Shown here: in pieces, positions 18,768 to 27,984 of the stretch
How the letters are laid out: each line of letters begins with the position of its first letter
Position numbering within the stretch: position 1 is the stretch's first letter
Assembly (NCBI GenBank): GCA_910574015.1
Contig: CAJSYQ010000024.1
Span: 1 to 58,867 of the forward strand
Length of the DNA stretch: 58,867 nt
Direction of reading: 5' to 3'
From: Eubacteriaceae bacterium
Lineage (GTDB): Bacteria > Bacillota > Clostridia > Lachnospirales > Lachnospiraceae
Translations under genes and position numbers: made by a program
The notes under the pieces: generated by a model
Seen by the model: only the letters and a program-made list of their open reading frames with translations
Databases searched by the model: none
Told to the model about the DNA's origin: nothing

Positions 18768-19205
18768 ATGTCAATATTTGGAGCTATGGATATCAGCGCT
18801 ACCGGTATGACAGCGCAGCAGACACGTATGGATACGATTTCCCAGAATATTGCCAATGTAAATACGACCCGTGACGGGAAGGGCAATATTTATAGAAGGA
18901 AAACGGTTCTTTTTGAGGAAAAGAGTTATCCTACCTTCAGTGAGAGCCTGGCTCTTGCCAATGGACATATTGGCAAAGGCGTGAAGGTGTCGAAGATTGT
19001 GGAAGATCCGTCGGAGGGGAATATGGTATATGATCCTTCCCATCCAGATGCGAATGAGGATGGATATGTAACTTATCCAAATGTAAATACGGTAACAGAG
19101 ATGACTAATATGATCGACGCCACACGTGCCTATGAGGCGAATGTCACCGTGCTGAATTCGACCAAGGGCATGGCTATGAGGGCGCTGAATATTGGACAGT
19201 CATAA
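18768..19205 (+). CDS. flgC: Flagellar basal-body rod protein FlgC
   Basis: Second proximal rod subunit. The 145 residues start SIFGAMDISATGMTAQQTRMD and contain SQNIANVNTTRD and the C-terminal EMTNMIDATRAYEANVTVLN helix that polymerises in the rod core. AGGGGGA precedes the ATG. It lies between flgB and fliE in the standard Firmicute order. Confidence 0.96.
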   Translation: MSIFGAMDISATGMTAQQTRMDTISQNIANVNTTRDGKGNIYRRKTVLFEEKSYPTFSESLALANGHIGKGVKVSKIVEDPSEGNMVYDPSHPDANEDGYVTYPNVNTVTEMTNMIDATRAYEANVTVLNSTKGMAMRALNIGQS

Positions 19206-19222
19206 GAAGAACGGAGGATTCG

Positions 19223-19546
19223 ATGGATATATTGGGAATGGCACCTGTTCAGGGGCTGGAAAGTGTCAGTAGATATACTACTGTTAATCCTTTTCAGGAG
19301 GATGCCGGGGATAATACATTAAGCTTTGACAGTATTTTGAATTCTGCTGTGAATCTTGTCAGACAGACAGAGGATTTCTCCAATGCAGCAGAGGTGGAAG
19401 AGATTAAATATGCTACAGGGGAATCAGACAGTCTTCATGATCTGCTGATCGCGCAACAAAAAGCCAGTGTTTCGCTGCAATATACGGTTGCAGTGAAGAA
19501 TACTGTGGTAGAGGCTTATCGGACATTAATGAATATGCAGTTCTAG
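19223..19546 (+). CDS. fliE: Flagellar hook-basal body protein FliE
   Basis: Small adaptor joining the MS ring to the proximal rod and one of the first export substrates. The 107-aa protein has a variable N-terminus and the conserved C-terminal half (ESDSLHDLLIAQQKASVSLQYTVAVKNTVVEAY). A CGGAGG site lies before the ATG. Normal size and place, between flgC and fliF. Confidence 0.95.
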   Translation: MDILGMAPVQGLESVSRYTTVNPFQEDAGDNTLSFDSILNSAVNLVRQTEDFSNAAEVEEIKYATGESDSLHDLLIAQQKASVSLQYTVAVKNTVVEAYRTLMNMQF

Positions 19547-19579
19547 ATAAGACATAAGAAAATGTAACTTTAGGGAGCG

Positions 19580-21223
19580 ATGCGGCTTATGATGGACCAA
19601 TTGATAGCAATCAAGGATAAGATCCTGGACTTTTGGAATAAATATACGTCGAAGCAAAAGACCATCATTATATGTGTGGTGTTGGCAATCTTTTTTGCTT
19701 TGGTTTTGCTGGGATATTTTTGGACCAGACCAGTATATACGCAGCTGGTTACTCTCAGTGGAGACACGGCGTCCGAGTTTGACGCTGCCCTCTCAGGCGA
19801 GGGGATTAAATATAAAAAGGAATCAAACAGCAATGGGAATACGATTTTCAGTGTGGAGCAGTCCCGGTATTCCGATGCCGTTCTTTTGATGGGAGAAAAT
19901 AAGATTTCCTCGGAAGAGGGGATGACCTGGGAGGATGCGCTGGACAACAGTATGGTGGATTCCTCGGAGCAGCGGCAGACCAAGGCGAATCTTGCCCTGC
20001 AGTCCTCCATCCGTCAGGGACTGAGGGAGTTTGACGGGGTGGAAGATGCCACGGTTTACATTAATCGTCCTATAGATGACGGAACGATCTACAGTGAGAG
20101 GAAGGAGACCTCTGTCAGCGTTGCTCTGAAGCTTGCCAAGAATTCGGAGATGAAATCCGAGACAGCTTCGGCTCTTGCCTTTTATCTGGCGAATGCTGTG
20201 GGCAATGCCACTACAGATAATGTGATCATCACTGATACGGCGGGGAATCTTCTGTACGGTGACAAGGAAGACAATACACTGGGAGGAAATATTACTAGCA
20301 ACACGGAATTTCAGGAAAAGCTGAGGAACCAGTTTGGAAAGAATGTCAGCGACATGCTACGCAAGGCAGGGTACGACGATGTCCAGATCGGCAGCGCCAA
20401 TATCCGTTTTAACATGGATGAGGTAACGGAGCTGATCAAGACTTATACGGCCAATGAGGGGCAGGATCAGGGTCTGTATTCCAGTTCCTATAATTACAAA
20501 TCTACAGGGACATCCGGTTCAGGAGGTATTCCAGGCACAGATTCCAACGGGGATGTGACGGACTCTATGATCCAGTCGGAGGGTACTGCCAGTACAGAGA
20601 CAGTCCTTGACAAGTATAATTATCTGCCGAATGAGACGGTACAGAATATTAAACGCGAGGTGGGCGCTGTCGTGCCGGAAGAATCTTCTATCGCCATTGT
20701 GCTTACCCAGTACAATGTAGTGAAGGAAGAGACACTGGAGGAACAGGGCGTACTGGACGATGTTTCCTTTGAAGAATATGTGGCGCAGAACAGTGCGGTG
20801 ACGGATCTTGAAACGCCGGATGAACTGGTGCAGCTTGTGGCTGCGGCAACCGGTATTGCCAATAACAACATTACGATCCAGATTAAACAGAAACCGGTAT
20901 ACGAAGCCGCAGAGGAAAGCAATTTTGGCGACAATGTAACAAATTACCTTATGATCCTGTTGACCGTGCTTATCGCCGGACTTCTGGTATTTGTAATCAT
21001 CAAGGGAACCTCTCCGGTAGAGGTGACAGAGATGGAGCCAGAGCTTTCGGTGGAGGATCTGCTGGCAACGACCCAGGAGGCAGAAAAGCAGAATCTGGAA
21101 GAGATTGAAATGGGTGATAAATCTGAAACCAGGGTAATGATAGAGAAATTCGTGGATGAAAATCCGGAAGCGGTGGCTCTCCTGCTCCGCAACTGGATCA
21201 ATGAAGACTGGGGGGGTATGTAA
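19580..21223 (+). CDS. fliF: Flagellar MS-ring protein FliF
   Basis: Forms the MS ring in the cytoplasmic membrane and anchors FliG. The 547-aa protein has a first transmembrane helix (about residues 27-49), periplasm-side YscJ-like ring-building motifs (around residues 50-220, with a RQGLREFDGVEDATVYINRP stretch), a variable Ser/Gly/Thr-rich segment near 310-340, and a second helix (about 455-475). The acidic C-terminus is the FliG-binding tail. The ribosome site AGGGAG is very close to ATG 19580; ATGs at 19589 and 19592 are alternatives. The stop codon directly abuts the fliG start. Confidence 0.95.
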   Translation: MRLMMDQLIAIKDKILDFWNKYTSKQKTIIICVVLAIFFALVLLGYFWTRPVYTQLVTLSGDTASEFDAALSGEGIKYKKESNSNGNTIFSVEQSRYSDAVLLMGENKISSEEGMTWEDALDNSMVDSSEQRQTKANLALQSSIRQGLREFDGVEDATVYINRPIDDGTIYSERKETSVSVALKLAKNSEMKSETASALAFYLANAVGNATTDNVIITDTAGNLLYGDKEDNTLGGNITSNTEFQEKLRNQFGKNVSDMLRKAGYDDVQIGSANIRFNMDEVTELIKTYTANEGQDQGLYSSSYNYKSTGTSGSGGIPGTDSNGDVTDSMIQSEGTASTETVLDKYNYLPNETVQNIKREVGAVVPEESSIAIVLTQYNVVKEETLEEQGVLDDVSFEEYVAQNSAVTDLETPDELVQLVAAATGIANNNITIQIKQKPVYEAAEESNFGDNVTNYLMILLTVLIAGLLVFVIIKGTSPVEVTEMEPELSVEDLLATTQEAEKQNLEEIEMGDKSETRVMIEKFVDENPEAVALLLRNWINEDWGGM

Positions 21224-22243
21224 ATGGCAGGTAGTAGTAGTGCATCGGAAATGGATGGTCTGCAGAAAGCGGCTACGCTCCTCATCACACTGGGGCCGGA
21301 AAAAGCCTCTGTTATCTTTAAGCATCTGAAGGAGGATGAGATTGAGCAGCTGACATTGGAAATTGCCAATACACGCAGTGTGTCGCCGGCGCAGAAAGAA
21401 AAAGTTATGGATGAATTTTATCAGGTGTGTCTTGCGCAGCAGTATATCGCAGAGGGTGGTATCGGTTATGCGAAGGATCTTCTGCAGAAGGCCCTTGGCC
21501 AGGAGAAGGCGAACGAGGTGCTTGGAAAGCTTACGGCCTCACTGCAGGTTCGACCTTTTGAATTTATCAGAAAGACAGAGGCATCCCAGATCCTTAACTT
21601 TATTCAGGATGAGCATCCTCAGACGATAGCCCTGATACTTTCCTATCTGTCACCGCAGCAGGCGGCGGGTATCATTGGGGCTCTGACACCTGACAAGCAG
21701 ACTGATGTGGCAAAACGTATTGCCACTATGGATCGTACATCGCCGGATGTGGTAAAAGAAGTGGAAAACATTCTGGAACAGAAGCTTGCCTCTCTGGTCA
21801 GCCAGGATTACACCATTGTCGGTGGTGTGGATTCTGTAGTAGAAGTGTTGAATACGGTAGATCGTGGAACAGAAAAACATATTATGGAAAATCTGGAGAT
21901 CGAGGAACCAGAGCTTGCCGACGAGATCCGCAAAAAGATGTTCGTCTTCGAGGATATTCTTATGCTGGACGACCGCTCCATACAGCGCGTGCTGCGTGAG
22001 GTGGAGAATGGAGAATTGGCAGTGGCTTTGAAGAATGCCAACGAAGATGTACAGAATGCCATTTTCAATAACATGTCTACCCGTCTTGCCGATATGATCC
22101 GTGAAGATATGGAATACATGGGACCGGTTCGACTGAAGGACGTAGAAGAGGCACAGCAGAAGATCGTAAATGTTATCCGCAGACTGGAGGATTCTGCTGA
22201 GATTGTCATTTCCCGTGGTGGAGGTGACGAGATCATTGTCTAA
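21224..22243 (+). CDS. fliG: Flagellar motor switch protein FliG
   Basis: Rotor protein binding FliF and FliM; its C-terminal charged helix meets MotA to make torque. The 339-aa protein shows GLQKAATLLITLGPEKAS at the N-terminus, the middle EHPQTIALILSYL (EHPQ) motif, and the C-terminal FEDILMLDDRSIQRVLREV torque helix with charged residues intact. ATG follows the fliF TAA with no gap. The last 8 bases overlap the proposed TTG start of fliH. Confidence 0.97.
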   Translation: MAGSSSASEMDGLQKAATLLITLGPEKASVIFKHLKEDEIEQLTLEIANTRSVSPAQKEKVMDEFYQVCLAQQYIAEGGIGYAKDLLQKALGQEKANEVLGKLTASLQVRPFEFIRKTEASQILNFIQDEHPQTIALILSYLSPQQAAGIIGALTPDKQTDVAKRIATMDRTSPDVVKEVENILEQKLASLVSQDYTIVGGVDSVVEVLNTVDRGTEKHIMENLEIEEPELADEIRKKMFVFEDILMLDDRSIQRVLREVENGELAVALKNANEDVQNAIFNNMSTRLADMIREDMEYMGPVRLKDVEEAQQKIVNVIRRLEDSAEIVISRGGGDEIIV

Positions 22244-23036
22244 TCTGATTAAATCCCCTTTTGTAAATATGCAGGGGAAAGAAAAAGTTCTCATCAGCTA
22301 TGAGGAGAGGGATGCTTTTGTTCCGCTGAAACAGAGCAGCCGGGTGATCGTGTCGGAGGAAGAATCTGGCGAAGAGAAGAAAAAGCAGAAGAAAAGACCG
22401 GATCCCTCTGCGGAACAGGCGGCGAAGGATGAGCTTGCCAGAAAGAAAGAGGCGGAGAAGCAGGCTGAATGGATTCTTGCCGAGGCGAGGGAACAGGCTG
22501 ACCGGATACAGGAAGAGGCCCAGCGGCAGGCGGAGGGAGTCCGTGTGGCGGCAAGGGAAGAGGGGATCCGCTTGGGACGCGAGGAAGGGCTCACGAGAGC
22601 CGACGAGGAGCTTGCTCAGGTCCGGGCCGATATCGAGGAGGCAAAGGTTCTCCTGGAAGAAGAGCATCGCCAGATGGCGGCGGTGATGGAGGCACAGTAT
22701 GTCGAAGTTCTGTGTGATCTGATACGGAAACTGACAGGCGTCCTGCTGAGAGATAAAAAGGATGTACTGCTCCATCTGATCCGAAGCGGTATATCGGATA
22801 CGCAGCCCTCTAATCATTATACATTGAGGGTGGCTTCTGACGATCTGACACTGGTAGAGAATCATCTTGATGAGATACTGATGAATATAGATTCTGGCGT
22901 GTCCATTGATGTAAAAGAAGAAAAGGGACTGGAAAAGAATGAGTGCATCATTGAGACAGATACCCAGATGGTAGACTGTGGATTTCGGACACAGCTCGAT
23001 AATCTTATTACGACGCTCCACATGCTGGTTCCGTGA
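22236..23036 (+). CDS. fliH: Flagellar assembly protein FliH
   Basis: Regulator and stator of the export ATPase FliI. The 266-aa product has a charged, Lys/Glu/Ala/Arg-rich middle (about 45-165) predicted as long coiled coil and a conserved C-terminal VLCDLIRKLTGVLL...ECIIETDTQMVDCG region. The open frame extends to 22170 inside fliG, but a TTG at 22236 is preceded by GGAGGTGA with 9-base spacing and gives the family-like start SNLIKSPF, so I choose it. Start and fliG stop overlap, implying coupling. Confidence 0.85.
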   Translation: MSNLIKSPFVNMQGKEKVLISYEERDAFVPLKQSSRVIVSEEESGEEKKKQKKRPDPSAEQAAKDELARKKEAEKQAEWILAEAREQADRIQEEAQRQAEGVRVAAREEGIRLGREEGLTRADEELAQVRADIEEAKVLLEEEHRQMAAVMEAQYVEVLCDLIRKLTGVLLRDKKDVLLHLIRSGISDTQPSNHYTLRVASDDLTLVENHLDEILMNIDSGVSIDVKEEKGLEKNECIIETDTQMVDCGFRTQLDNLITTLHMLVP

Positions 23037-23087
23037 CAGTGGGCGGCATGGCATGCAGACTGGCGTGGTGATCGAAGGAATGATAAC

Positions 23088-24425
23088 ATGATCCCGTTAA
23101 ACTTTGATAAATATGAGAAACTGGCAGACAGAAGTTTTGTCAGCCAGCTGGGGAAGGTGGCCAAGGTGGTCGGTCTGACCATTGAATCCATTGGCCCGGA
23201 TGCAAAACTGAATGATCTGTGCCTGATCAAATCAGATACAAGAGAAGAACCTGTCAAAGCGGAAGTCGTGGGTTTTCGCGATGACAGGGTTCTTTTGATG
23301 CCCTATGATGATGTCGAGGGGGTTAGTCTTGGGAGCTGGGTAAAAAATACCGGGGAACCTCTACAGGTGGCGGCGTCGGATGAACTGCTGGGCCGCACGC
23401 TGGGAGGGACGGGGGAACCGATCGACCATCGGGAGCTGCCGGAGGACTGTTCCCGCTATTCGGTAGAGGCGGCGGCGCCGGATCCCCTTACAAGGCAGAT
23501 GATCGAGGACGTTCTTTCCCTGGGGGTGAAGGCTGTGGATGGCCTCATCACAGTGGGAAAGGGGCAGCGTATCGGGATCTTTGCCGGAAGCGGTGTGGGC
23601 AAAAGTACCCTGATGGGGATGTTTGCCCGGAATACCAAGGCGGATATCAATGTGATCGCCCTGATCGGGGAGCGAGGGCGTGAGGTCCGGGAATTTATCG
23701 AACGGGATCTGGGACCGGAGGGCATGAAGCGTTCCGTGGTGGTTGTGGCGACGTCAGATAAGCCGGCCCTGATCCGGAGCAAGGCGGCGAAGACGGCCAC
23801 GGCACTGGCGGAATATTTCCGTGACCAGGGAAAAGATGTGCTGCTGATGATGGATAACCTCACCCGTTTCTGTATGGCACAGAGGGAGATTGGTCTCGCC
23901 TCCGGGGAACCGCCGGTATCCAGGGGGTATCCCCCCAGTGTCTATTCCGAGATGCCGAAACTTCTTGAGAGGGCAGGGAATACCGATAAGGGCTCCATCA
24001 CGGGGCTGTACGCCGTACTGGTGGACGGTGATGATTTCAATGAACCTATCTCGGATACGGCCCGTGGTATTCTGGACGGACATATCGTTCTGTCCCGGAG
24101 CATGGCACAGCACAATCATTATCCTGCCATTGATGTGCTCCAGAGCATATCCCGTGTTATGAGCGCTGTGGCAGCGAAAGAACATAAGGAACTGGCAGGC
24201 CGGATCAAGGATGTTCTGGCTACCTATCATGAATCCGAGGATTTGATCAATATCGGCGCGTATAAGGCGGGGTCAAATAAACATATTGATTTTGCCATAG
24301 AGAAAATTGACAGCATTAACTCCTTTTTGCAGCAGGGAGTAGAAGAAAAATTCTTGTTTGATGATATCGTGGATCAGATGCGGGATATTTTTCAGGACCG
24401 CGGCGAAGAGGATGGTATGGAATAG
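23088..24425 (+). CDS. fliI: Flagellum-specific ATPase FliI
   Basis: Hexameric ATPase of the flagellar type III export system, related to the F1 beta subunit. The 445-aa protein has Walker A (GSGVGKSTL, near residue 168), Walker B (VLLMMDNLTRF), ERGREVREF and PSVYSEMPKLLERAG. A GAAGGA site lies before the ATG. FliH and FliJ genes flank it, giving the full ATPase complex. Confidence 0.97.
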   Translation: MIPLNFDKYEKLADRSFVSQLGKVAKVVGLTIESIGPDAKLNDLCLIKSDTREEPVKAEVVGFRDDRVLLMPYDDVEGVSLGSWVKNTGEPLQVAASDELLGRTLGGTGEPIDHRELPEDCSRYSVEAAAPDPLTRQMIEDVLSLGVKAVDGLITVGKGQRIGIFAGSGVGKSTLMGMFARNTKADINVIALIGERGREVREFIERDLGPEGMKRSVVVVATSDKPALIRSKAAKTATALAEYFRDQGKDVLLMMDNLTRFCMAQREIGLASGEPPVSRGYPPSVYSEMPKLLERAGNTDKGSITGLYAVLVDGDDFNEPISDTARGILDGHIVLSRSMAQHNHYPAIDVLQSISRVMSAVAAKEHKELAGRIKDVLATYHESEDLINIGAYKAGSNKHIDFAIEKIDSINSFLQQGVEEKFLFDDIVDQMRDIFQDRGEEDGME

Positions 24426-24435
24426 AGGTTGAGGT

Positions 24436-24888
24436 ATGGCGAAGTTTATCTTTTCAATGCAGAATCTGCTGGATATGAAAGAGAAGTTGGAAGAGCAGGC
24501 AAAAAATAATTACAGCCAGGCAAATATGCGTCTGATGGAAGCGGAAGAGGAACTCCGCCGGCTGAGAGACAGGGTGGCGGAGGCGCAGGAGCTGCTGCGG
24601 CTGGAAATAGAATCTTCCCTGGACGTCCGCAGTATCCGGCGTCGGGAAAATGCCGTTGAGATTCTTCGCATGTATGTGAGACAGCAGGAATTTGTGGTGC
24701 TTCAGCGGCAGAAGGATGTGGAGGCGGCAAGGGAGCTCCTGAATGAGGCGATGAAGGAGCGGAAGACCTATGAAAAGCTGAGAGAACGGGCCTTTGAGGA
24801 ATTTAAGCTGGAGGAGAACAGAAAAGAACAGAAGGAAATAGATGAACTGGTAAGTTATCGCTTTGGCGCTGTTATAAAGGAAGCATAG
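24436..24888 (+). CDS. fliJ: Flagellar export protein FliJ
   Basis: Coiled-coil stalk of the export ATPase that contacts FlhA. The 150 residues are almost entirely charged and helical, starting FIFSMQNLLDMKEKLEEQAK, with heptad-like Leu/Glu/Arg spacing throughout. Sequence conservation in this family is low, so the call rests on length, coiled coil, N-terminal pattern and place immediately after fliI. Confidence 0.9.
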   Translation: MAKFIFSMQNLLDMKEKLEEQAKNNYSQANMRLMEAEEELRRLRDRVAEAQELLRLEIESSLDVRSIRRRENAVEILRMYVRQQEFVVLQRQKDVEAARELLNEAMKERKTYEKLRERAFEEFKLEENRKEQKEIDELVSYRFGAVIKEA

Positions 24889-24908
24889 TACAGGAAAGGA
24901 TGGATGAT

Positions 24909-25667
24909 ATGGCAAAGAAGGATAAAAATACTCAGACGCATGCGCTGGACGAGGAGGAAAGCACAGGCAGCAAAATTGTAACTGTGCTGATCGTACTCGT
25001 TATCATTATTATATGGCTGGGGATCTTTGGTGTACTGGTAAAACTAAATGTTGGCAATTTTGGAAGTGATGTTCTCTATCCTGTCTTAAAGGATGTCCCG
25101 GTACTGAATTGGATCCTGCCAGAGGTGGAAGATGACGGACAGACCGTTTCCAGAGAGTATGATAACCTTACAGAGGCAAACGCCCGGATCAAAGAGCTGG
25201 AGAGCCAGCTTGCAGCTACCAGCAGTTCGGACAGCGCCAACAGTGGTGAGATCGAAGAACTGAAGGCGGAGATCGAGCGGCTGAAGAAGTATGAGCAGGA
25301 CCAGGCGGAGTTTAACCGGCGCGTCAGGGAATTTGATGAAAATGTCGTATATAACAGCAAGGCTCCGGATACGGAGGAGTATAAAAAATTCTACGAGGAG
25401 ATCAATCCGGATACGGCGGAAGATATCTACCGCGAGGTAGTAAGAAATTTTGAATATTCACAGGAGATCAAGGAGCAGGCAGAGACATATGCCCGAATGA
25501 CGCCGGAAAACGCGGCGGCCATCCTGGAGGAGATGTCCAACGACCTGAACCTTGTGGCTGCTATTATGGACAGCATGCAGACCTCCAAGAGTGCGGCAAT
25601 CCTGCAGGCGATGAAGCCCACAGTGGCTGCACAGATCACTACGAAGATGACATCCATGAAAAAATAA
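24909..25667 (+). CDS. ylxF: MotE/YlxF-like flagellar operon membrane protein
   Basis: Positional match to B. subtilis ylxF, between fliJ and fliK. The 252-aa protein has one N-terminal transmembrane helix (about residues 21-45), a coiled coil (about 88-135), and a C-terminal MgtE-N-like helical repeat (YARMTPENAAAILEEMSNDLNLVAAIMDSM). Proteins of this plan (MotE, FlbB) support stator placement in other bacteria; the role here is inferred. ATG 24900 abuts the AGGAAAGG site, so ATG 24909 at 9-base spacing is preferred. Confidence 0.82.
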   Translation: MAKKDKNTQTHALDEEESTGSKIVTVLIVLVIIIIWLGIFGVLVKLNVGNFGSDVLYPVLKDVPVLNWILPEVEDDGQTVSREYDNLTEANARIKELESQLAATSSSDSANSGEIEELKAEIERLKKYEQDQAEFNRRVREFDENVVYNSKAPDTEEYKKFYEEINPDTAEDIYREVVRNFEYSQEIKEQAETYARMTPENAAAILEEMSNDLNLVAAIMDSMQTSKSAAILQAMKPTVAAQITTKMTSMKK

Positions 25668-25677
25668 GGGTGTTATC

Positions 25678-25729
25678 CGGCAGCAAAGGAACTCGGAACA
25701 GTTCCTTAAGAAATCCAGAAGAGCTGCCG
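25678..25729 (+). other. Nested hairpin in the fliK leader
   Basis: CGGCAGC (25678-25684) pairs with GCTGCCG (25723-25729) and encloses a second perfect stem AAGGAAC (25686-25692) / GTTCCTT (25701-25707). No U-run follows, so it looks like an mRNA structure or processing/stability element within the operon rather than a terminator. Confidence 0.55.
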
Positions 25730-25733
25730 ATAT
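25707..25733 (+). promoter_or_regulatory. Candidate sigma-28 (FliA) promoter before fliK
   Basis: An exact GCCGATAT -10 (25726-25733) is preceded 15 bases upstream by TAAG (25707-25710), one base from the TAAA -35 of sigma-28 family promoters. It lies in the 107-base gap between the ylxF-like gene and fliK, the only long gap in this part of the operon. A sigma-D promoter near ylxF has, as I recall, been reported in B. subtilis. GCCGATAT also occurs by chance inside coding sequence here, so the call is tentative. Confidence 0.42.
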
Positions 25734-25774
25734 ATAAACCGTAATGGATTTTAAAGGAGAAAGGAGGGAAACAG

Positions 25775-27133
25775 ATGACAACACAGGGAATATCCCTTGC
25801 AACGGCAAAGCTCTCAGAGCATACCGCAGCCAGAGGCTCCAAAGCGGGTGAGACCGGGTTTGACAGTATTATGACTGACCGGGCGTCGAAGACTGCCCCG
25901 CAGAAGGACAGCAGGCAGGACAGATCAGACAAGGCGGCGGACACCGTAATGGTGGACCGGTCAGAAAATGCCGTGCCGGTCAAGAAGGAATCTGCTGTGC
26001 AGACAAAGAACCCACAGGTAAAGGATTCGGCAGTCCGTCCTCAGGATCCAATAGAGGATTCGGTTGATTCCGAGGTTGCTGCATACCAGATGGTTGCCAT
26101 GTTCCGTGAAGTGTTCGGGGTAGATATTGAAACGCTTCTGGATACGATGAAACAGACGGGCATGAGCATGATGGAAGTGCTTGGCTCTTTTTCTAATGAA
26201 AATGCAGCGCAGGCGTTTCAGAATCTTGTTATGGAAATGCATGGAATCACAGATAAGGCTGCTTTTCTAACCAATGACAAGCTGGTTCAGGAGCTCTCAG
26301 CACTGAATGAAAGGTTTGTCCAGATCCTCTCGGAAGCGCTGAAGATTCCGGTAGAGAAGATGGCAGATGCAGATCCTTCTATACTGGCTTCGCTGGCTGA
26401 GAAGGTAGACGATGCCCTTCAGCTGATGGTACAGCCGGAGCTGGCAGAAGACGCTGGGAATGGTCAGGAACAGATGACTGGGATGATGGCAGAGAATCCG
26501 GAACAGAGCTTTGAAGTGGTCATTGAAGAGTCTCAGACATCAAACGGCAATGCCCAGACAGAGACCTTTGCTAAAAGACAGGGGCCGGAGCCGGCAGTAC
26601 AGAATGAAAATGCCGCGGCGAATCTATTTACAGAACGTCTCACAGAGGCATTTGAGTCATCGGCAGTGGAAGATAAGCCGTCCGCCGGACAGCTTATGAC
26701 CCGCATTGTGGAGCAGGTTGTAGAGCAGGTGAAGATCCGGGTTATGCCAGAGACTACCAGCATGGAACTGATGCTGCACCCAGAGAGTCTTGGACGGGTG
26801 AATATTCAGGTGTCGGCGGCAGCCGGAGTGGCAAAAGCGACTCTTATCGTTGAAAACCTGATGGCGAAGGAAGCGCTGGAGAGCCAGCTTATGACGCTGA
26901 AAGAAACCTTTGCCGAACAGGGACTTAAGGTAGAAGCTGTGGAAGTCACAGTGTCTGAATTTGGACTGAACCAGGAAAATCATCAGGCTCAGCAGGAACA
27001 GCAGAATGGTGCAAAGCGCCGCAGGTTCCGTTCTGGAGACAGCATGGATGACGGTGTGTCTGAGGGGACCGAGACAGACAGCACAGCGGCAGAGAGAAGA
27101 GACATAAACAGTGTAGTAGATTATACTGCATAG
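25775..27133 (+). CDS. fliK: Flagellar hook-length control protein FliK
   Basis: Secreted molecular ruler that switches export from hook to filament substrates. The 452-aa protein has a polar N-terminus, a long low-complexity Gln/Glu/Ala-rich middle and the conserved C-terminal hook-length domain (about 300-400) with the motif MELMLHPESLGRVNIQV. The Lys/Arg patch followed by an acidic tail at the C-terminus is variable in the family. AGGAGGG precedes the ATG. Next gene, flgD, is 14 bases away, in keeping with hook assembly. Confidence 0.93.
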   Translation: MTTQGISLATAKLSEHTAARGSKAGETGFDSIMTDRASKTAPQKDSRQDRSDKAADTVMVDRSENAVPVKKESAVQTKNPQVKDSAVRPQDPIEDSVDSEVAAYQMVAMFREVFGVDIETLLDTMKQTGMSMMEVLGSFSNENAAQAFQNLVMEMHGITDKAAFLTNDKLVQELSALNERFVQILSEALKIPVEKMADADPSILASLAEKVDDALQLMVQPELAEDAGNGQEQMTGMMAENPEQSFEVVIEESQTSNGNAQTETFAKRQGPEPAVQNENAAANLFTERLTEAFESSAVEDKPSAGQLMTRIVEQVVEQVKIRVMPETTSMELMLHPESLGRVNIQVSAAAGVAKATLIVENLMAKEALESQLMTLKETFAEQGLKVEAVEVTVSEFGLNQENHQAQQEQQNGAKRRRFRSGDSMDDGVSEGTETDSTAAERRDINSVVDYTA

Positions 27134-27147
27134 GAAAGGAGGAAATC

Positions 27148-27966
27148 ATGTCAAGTGTAACCAATACGGATTTATCCACGAAGCTGGATGAACTGGAGGG
27201 TCTGAATACCGAGAAGAAATTTGAGCCGAGAGGTTCCAGTGAGCTTGGCAAGGATGCGTTTCTTAAACTTCTAGTGACGCAGTTATCCAATCAGGACCCG
27301 CTGAATCCGCAGTCCGATCAGGAATTTATCGCCCAGCTGGCACAGTTCTCTGCGCTGGAGCAGATGACAAATATGAGTACAACGCTGACCAATACATCGG
27401 CCTACGGCCTGGTAGGAAAGCAGGTTATTGTAAACAGTACAGATTCATTAGGTAAGGTGACAGAGGTCCGGGGAACTGTGGATGCAGTTAAGATGAAGAA
27501 CGGAAGTGCCGAGCTTTTGATTGATGGCAAGACATATTCCATCGACGACCTGGTACAGGTAATGGATTCCTTTTATGCTGTTAAGGATTATCTGCCTTCT
27601 GTCAAGGAACAGGAAATTTTGTATGATCCATCGAATCCGACTATCTCAAATGTTGAGATCAATCTGGGCAGCAATGGATATGAAGCTGCCAGTGTGGCAG
27701 TTATGTTGAACGGCAAGTACATTGACAAGGAACATATGACCTATGAGGATGGCGTTTTGAAGATCTCGCCGGAAGCATTTAAAGATCTGGCGCCGGGTAA
27801 ATATAGTCTCGGATTCTATTTTGACGATCCGTTTAGTACAGTTGTGACAGGTCAGGTAACAGTAAAAGTGGTGAATGGCGGTTCAGAGGGAGACGGTTCA
27901 ACAGACAAGGACGACGATACCACAGGTTCTGATACAGATAAGGATGAAGAGACAGAAGAAGCGTAA
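27148..27966 (+). CDS. flgD: Flagellar hook-capping protein FlgD
   Basis: Scaffold at the growing hook tip. The 272-aa protein has the conserved N-terminal segment FLKLLVTQLSNQDPLNP and FIAQLAQFSALEQM, then FlgD tudor/Ig-like parts (about 90-245). The last roughly 25 residues are an Asp/Glu/Thr/Ser-rich tail, longer than usual. AAAGGAGG precedes the ATG. Confidence 0.95.
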   Translation: MSSVTNTDLSTKLDELEGLNTEKKFEPRGSSELGKDAFLKLLVTQLSNQDPLNPQSDQEFIAQLAQFSALEQMTNMSTTLTNTSAYGLVGKQVIVNSTDSLGKVTEVRGTVDAVKMKNGSAELLIDGKTYSIDDLVQVMDSFYAVKDYLPSVKEQEILYDPSNPTISNVEINLGSNGYEAASVAVMLNGKYIDKEHMTYEDGVLKISPEAFKDLAPGKYSLGFYFDDPFSTVVTGQVTVKVVNGGSEGDGSTDKDDDTTGSDTDKDEETEEA

Positions 27967-27984
27967 CAGGAAGGATGTGGCGAT

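Noticed and set aside
22087-22094. Exact GCCGATAT with TAAC 15 bases upstream inside fliG
   Set aside because: It lies in conserved coding sequence (Ala-Asp-Met codons) with a weaker -35; similar matches are expected by chance, and it tempers confidence in the fliK candidate.
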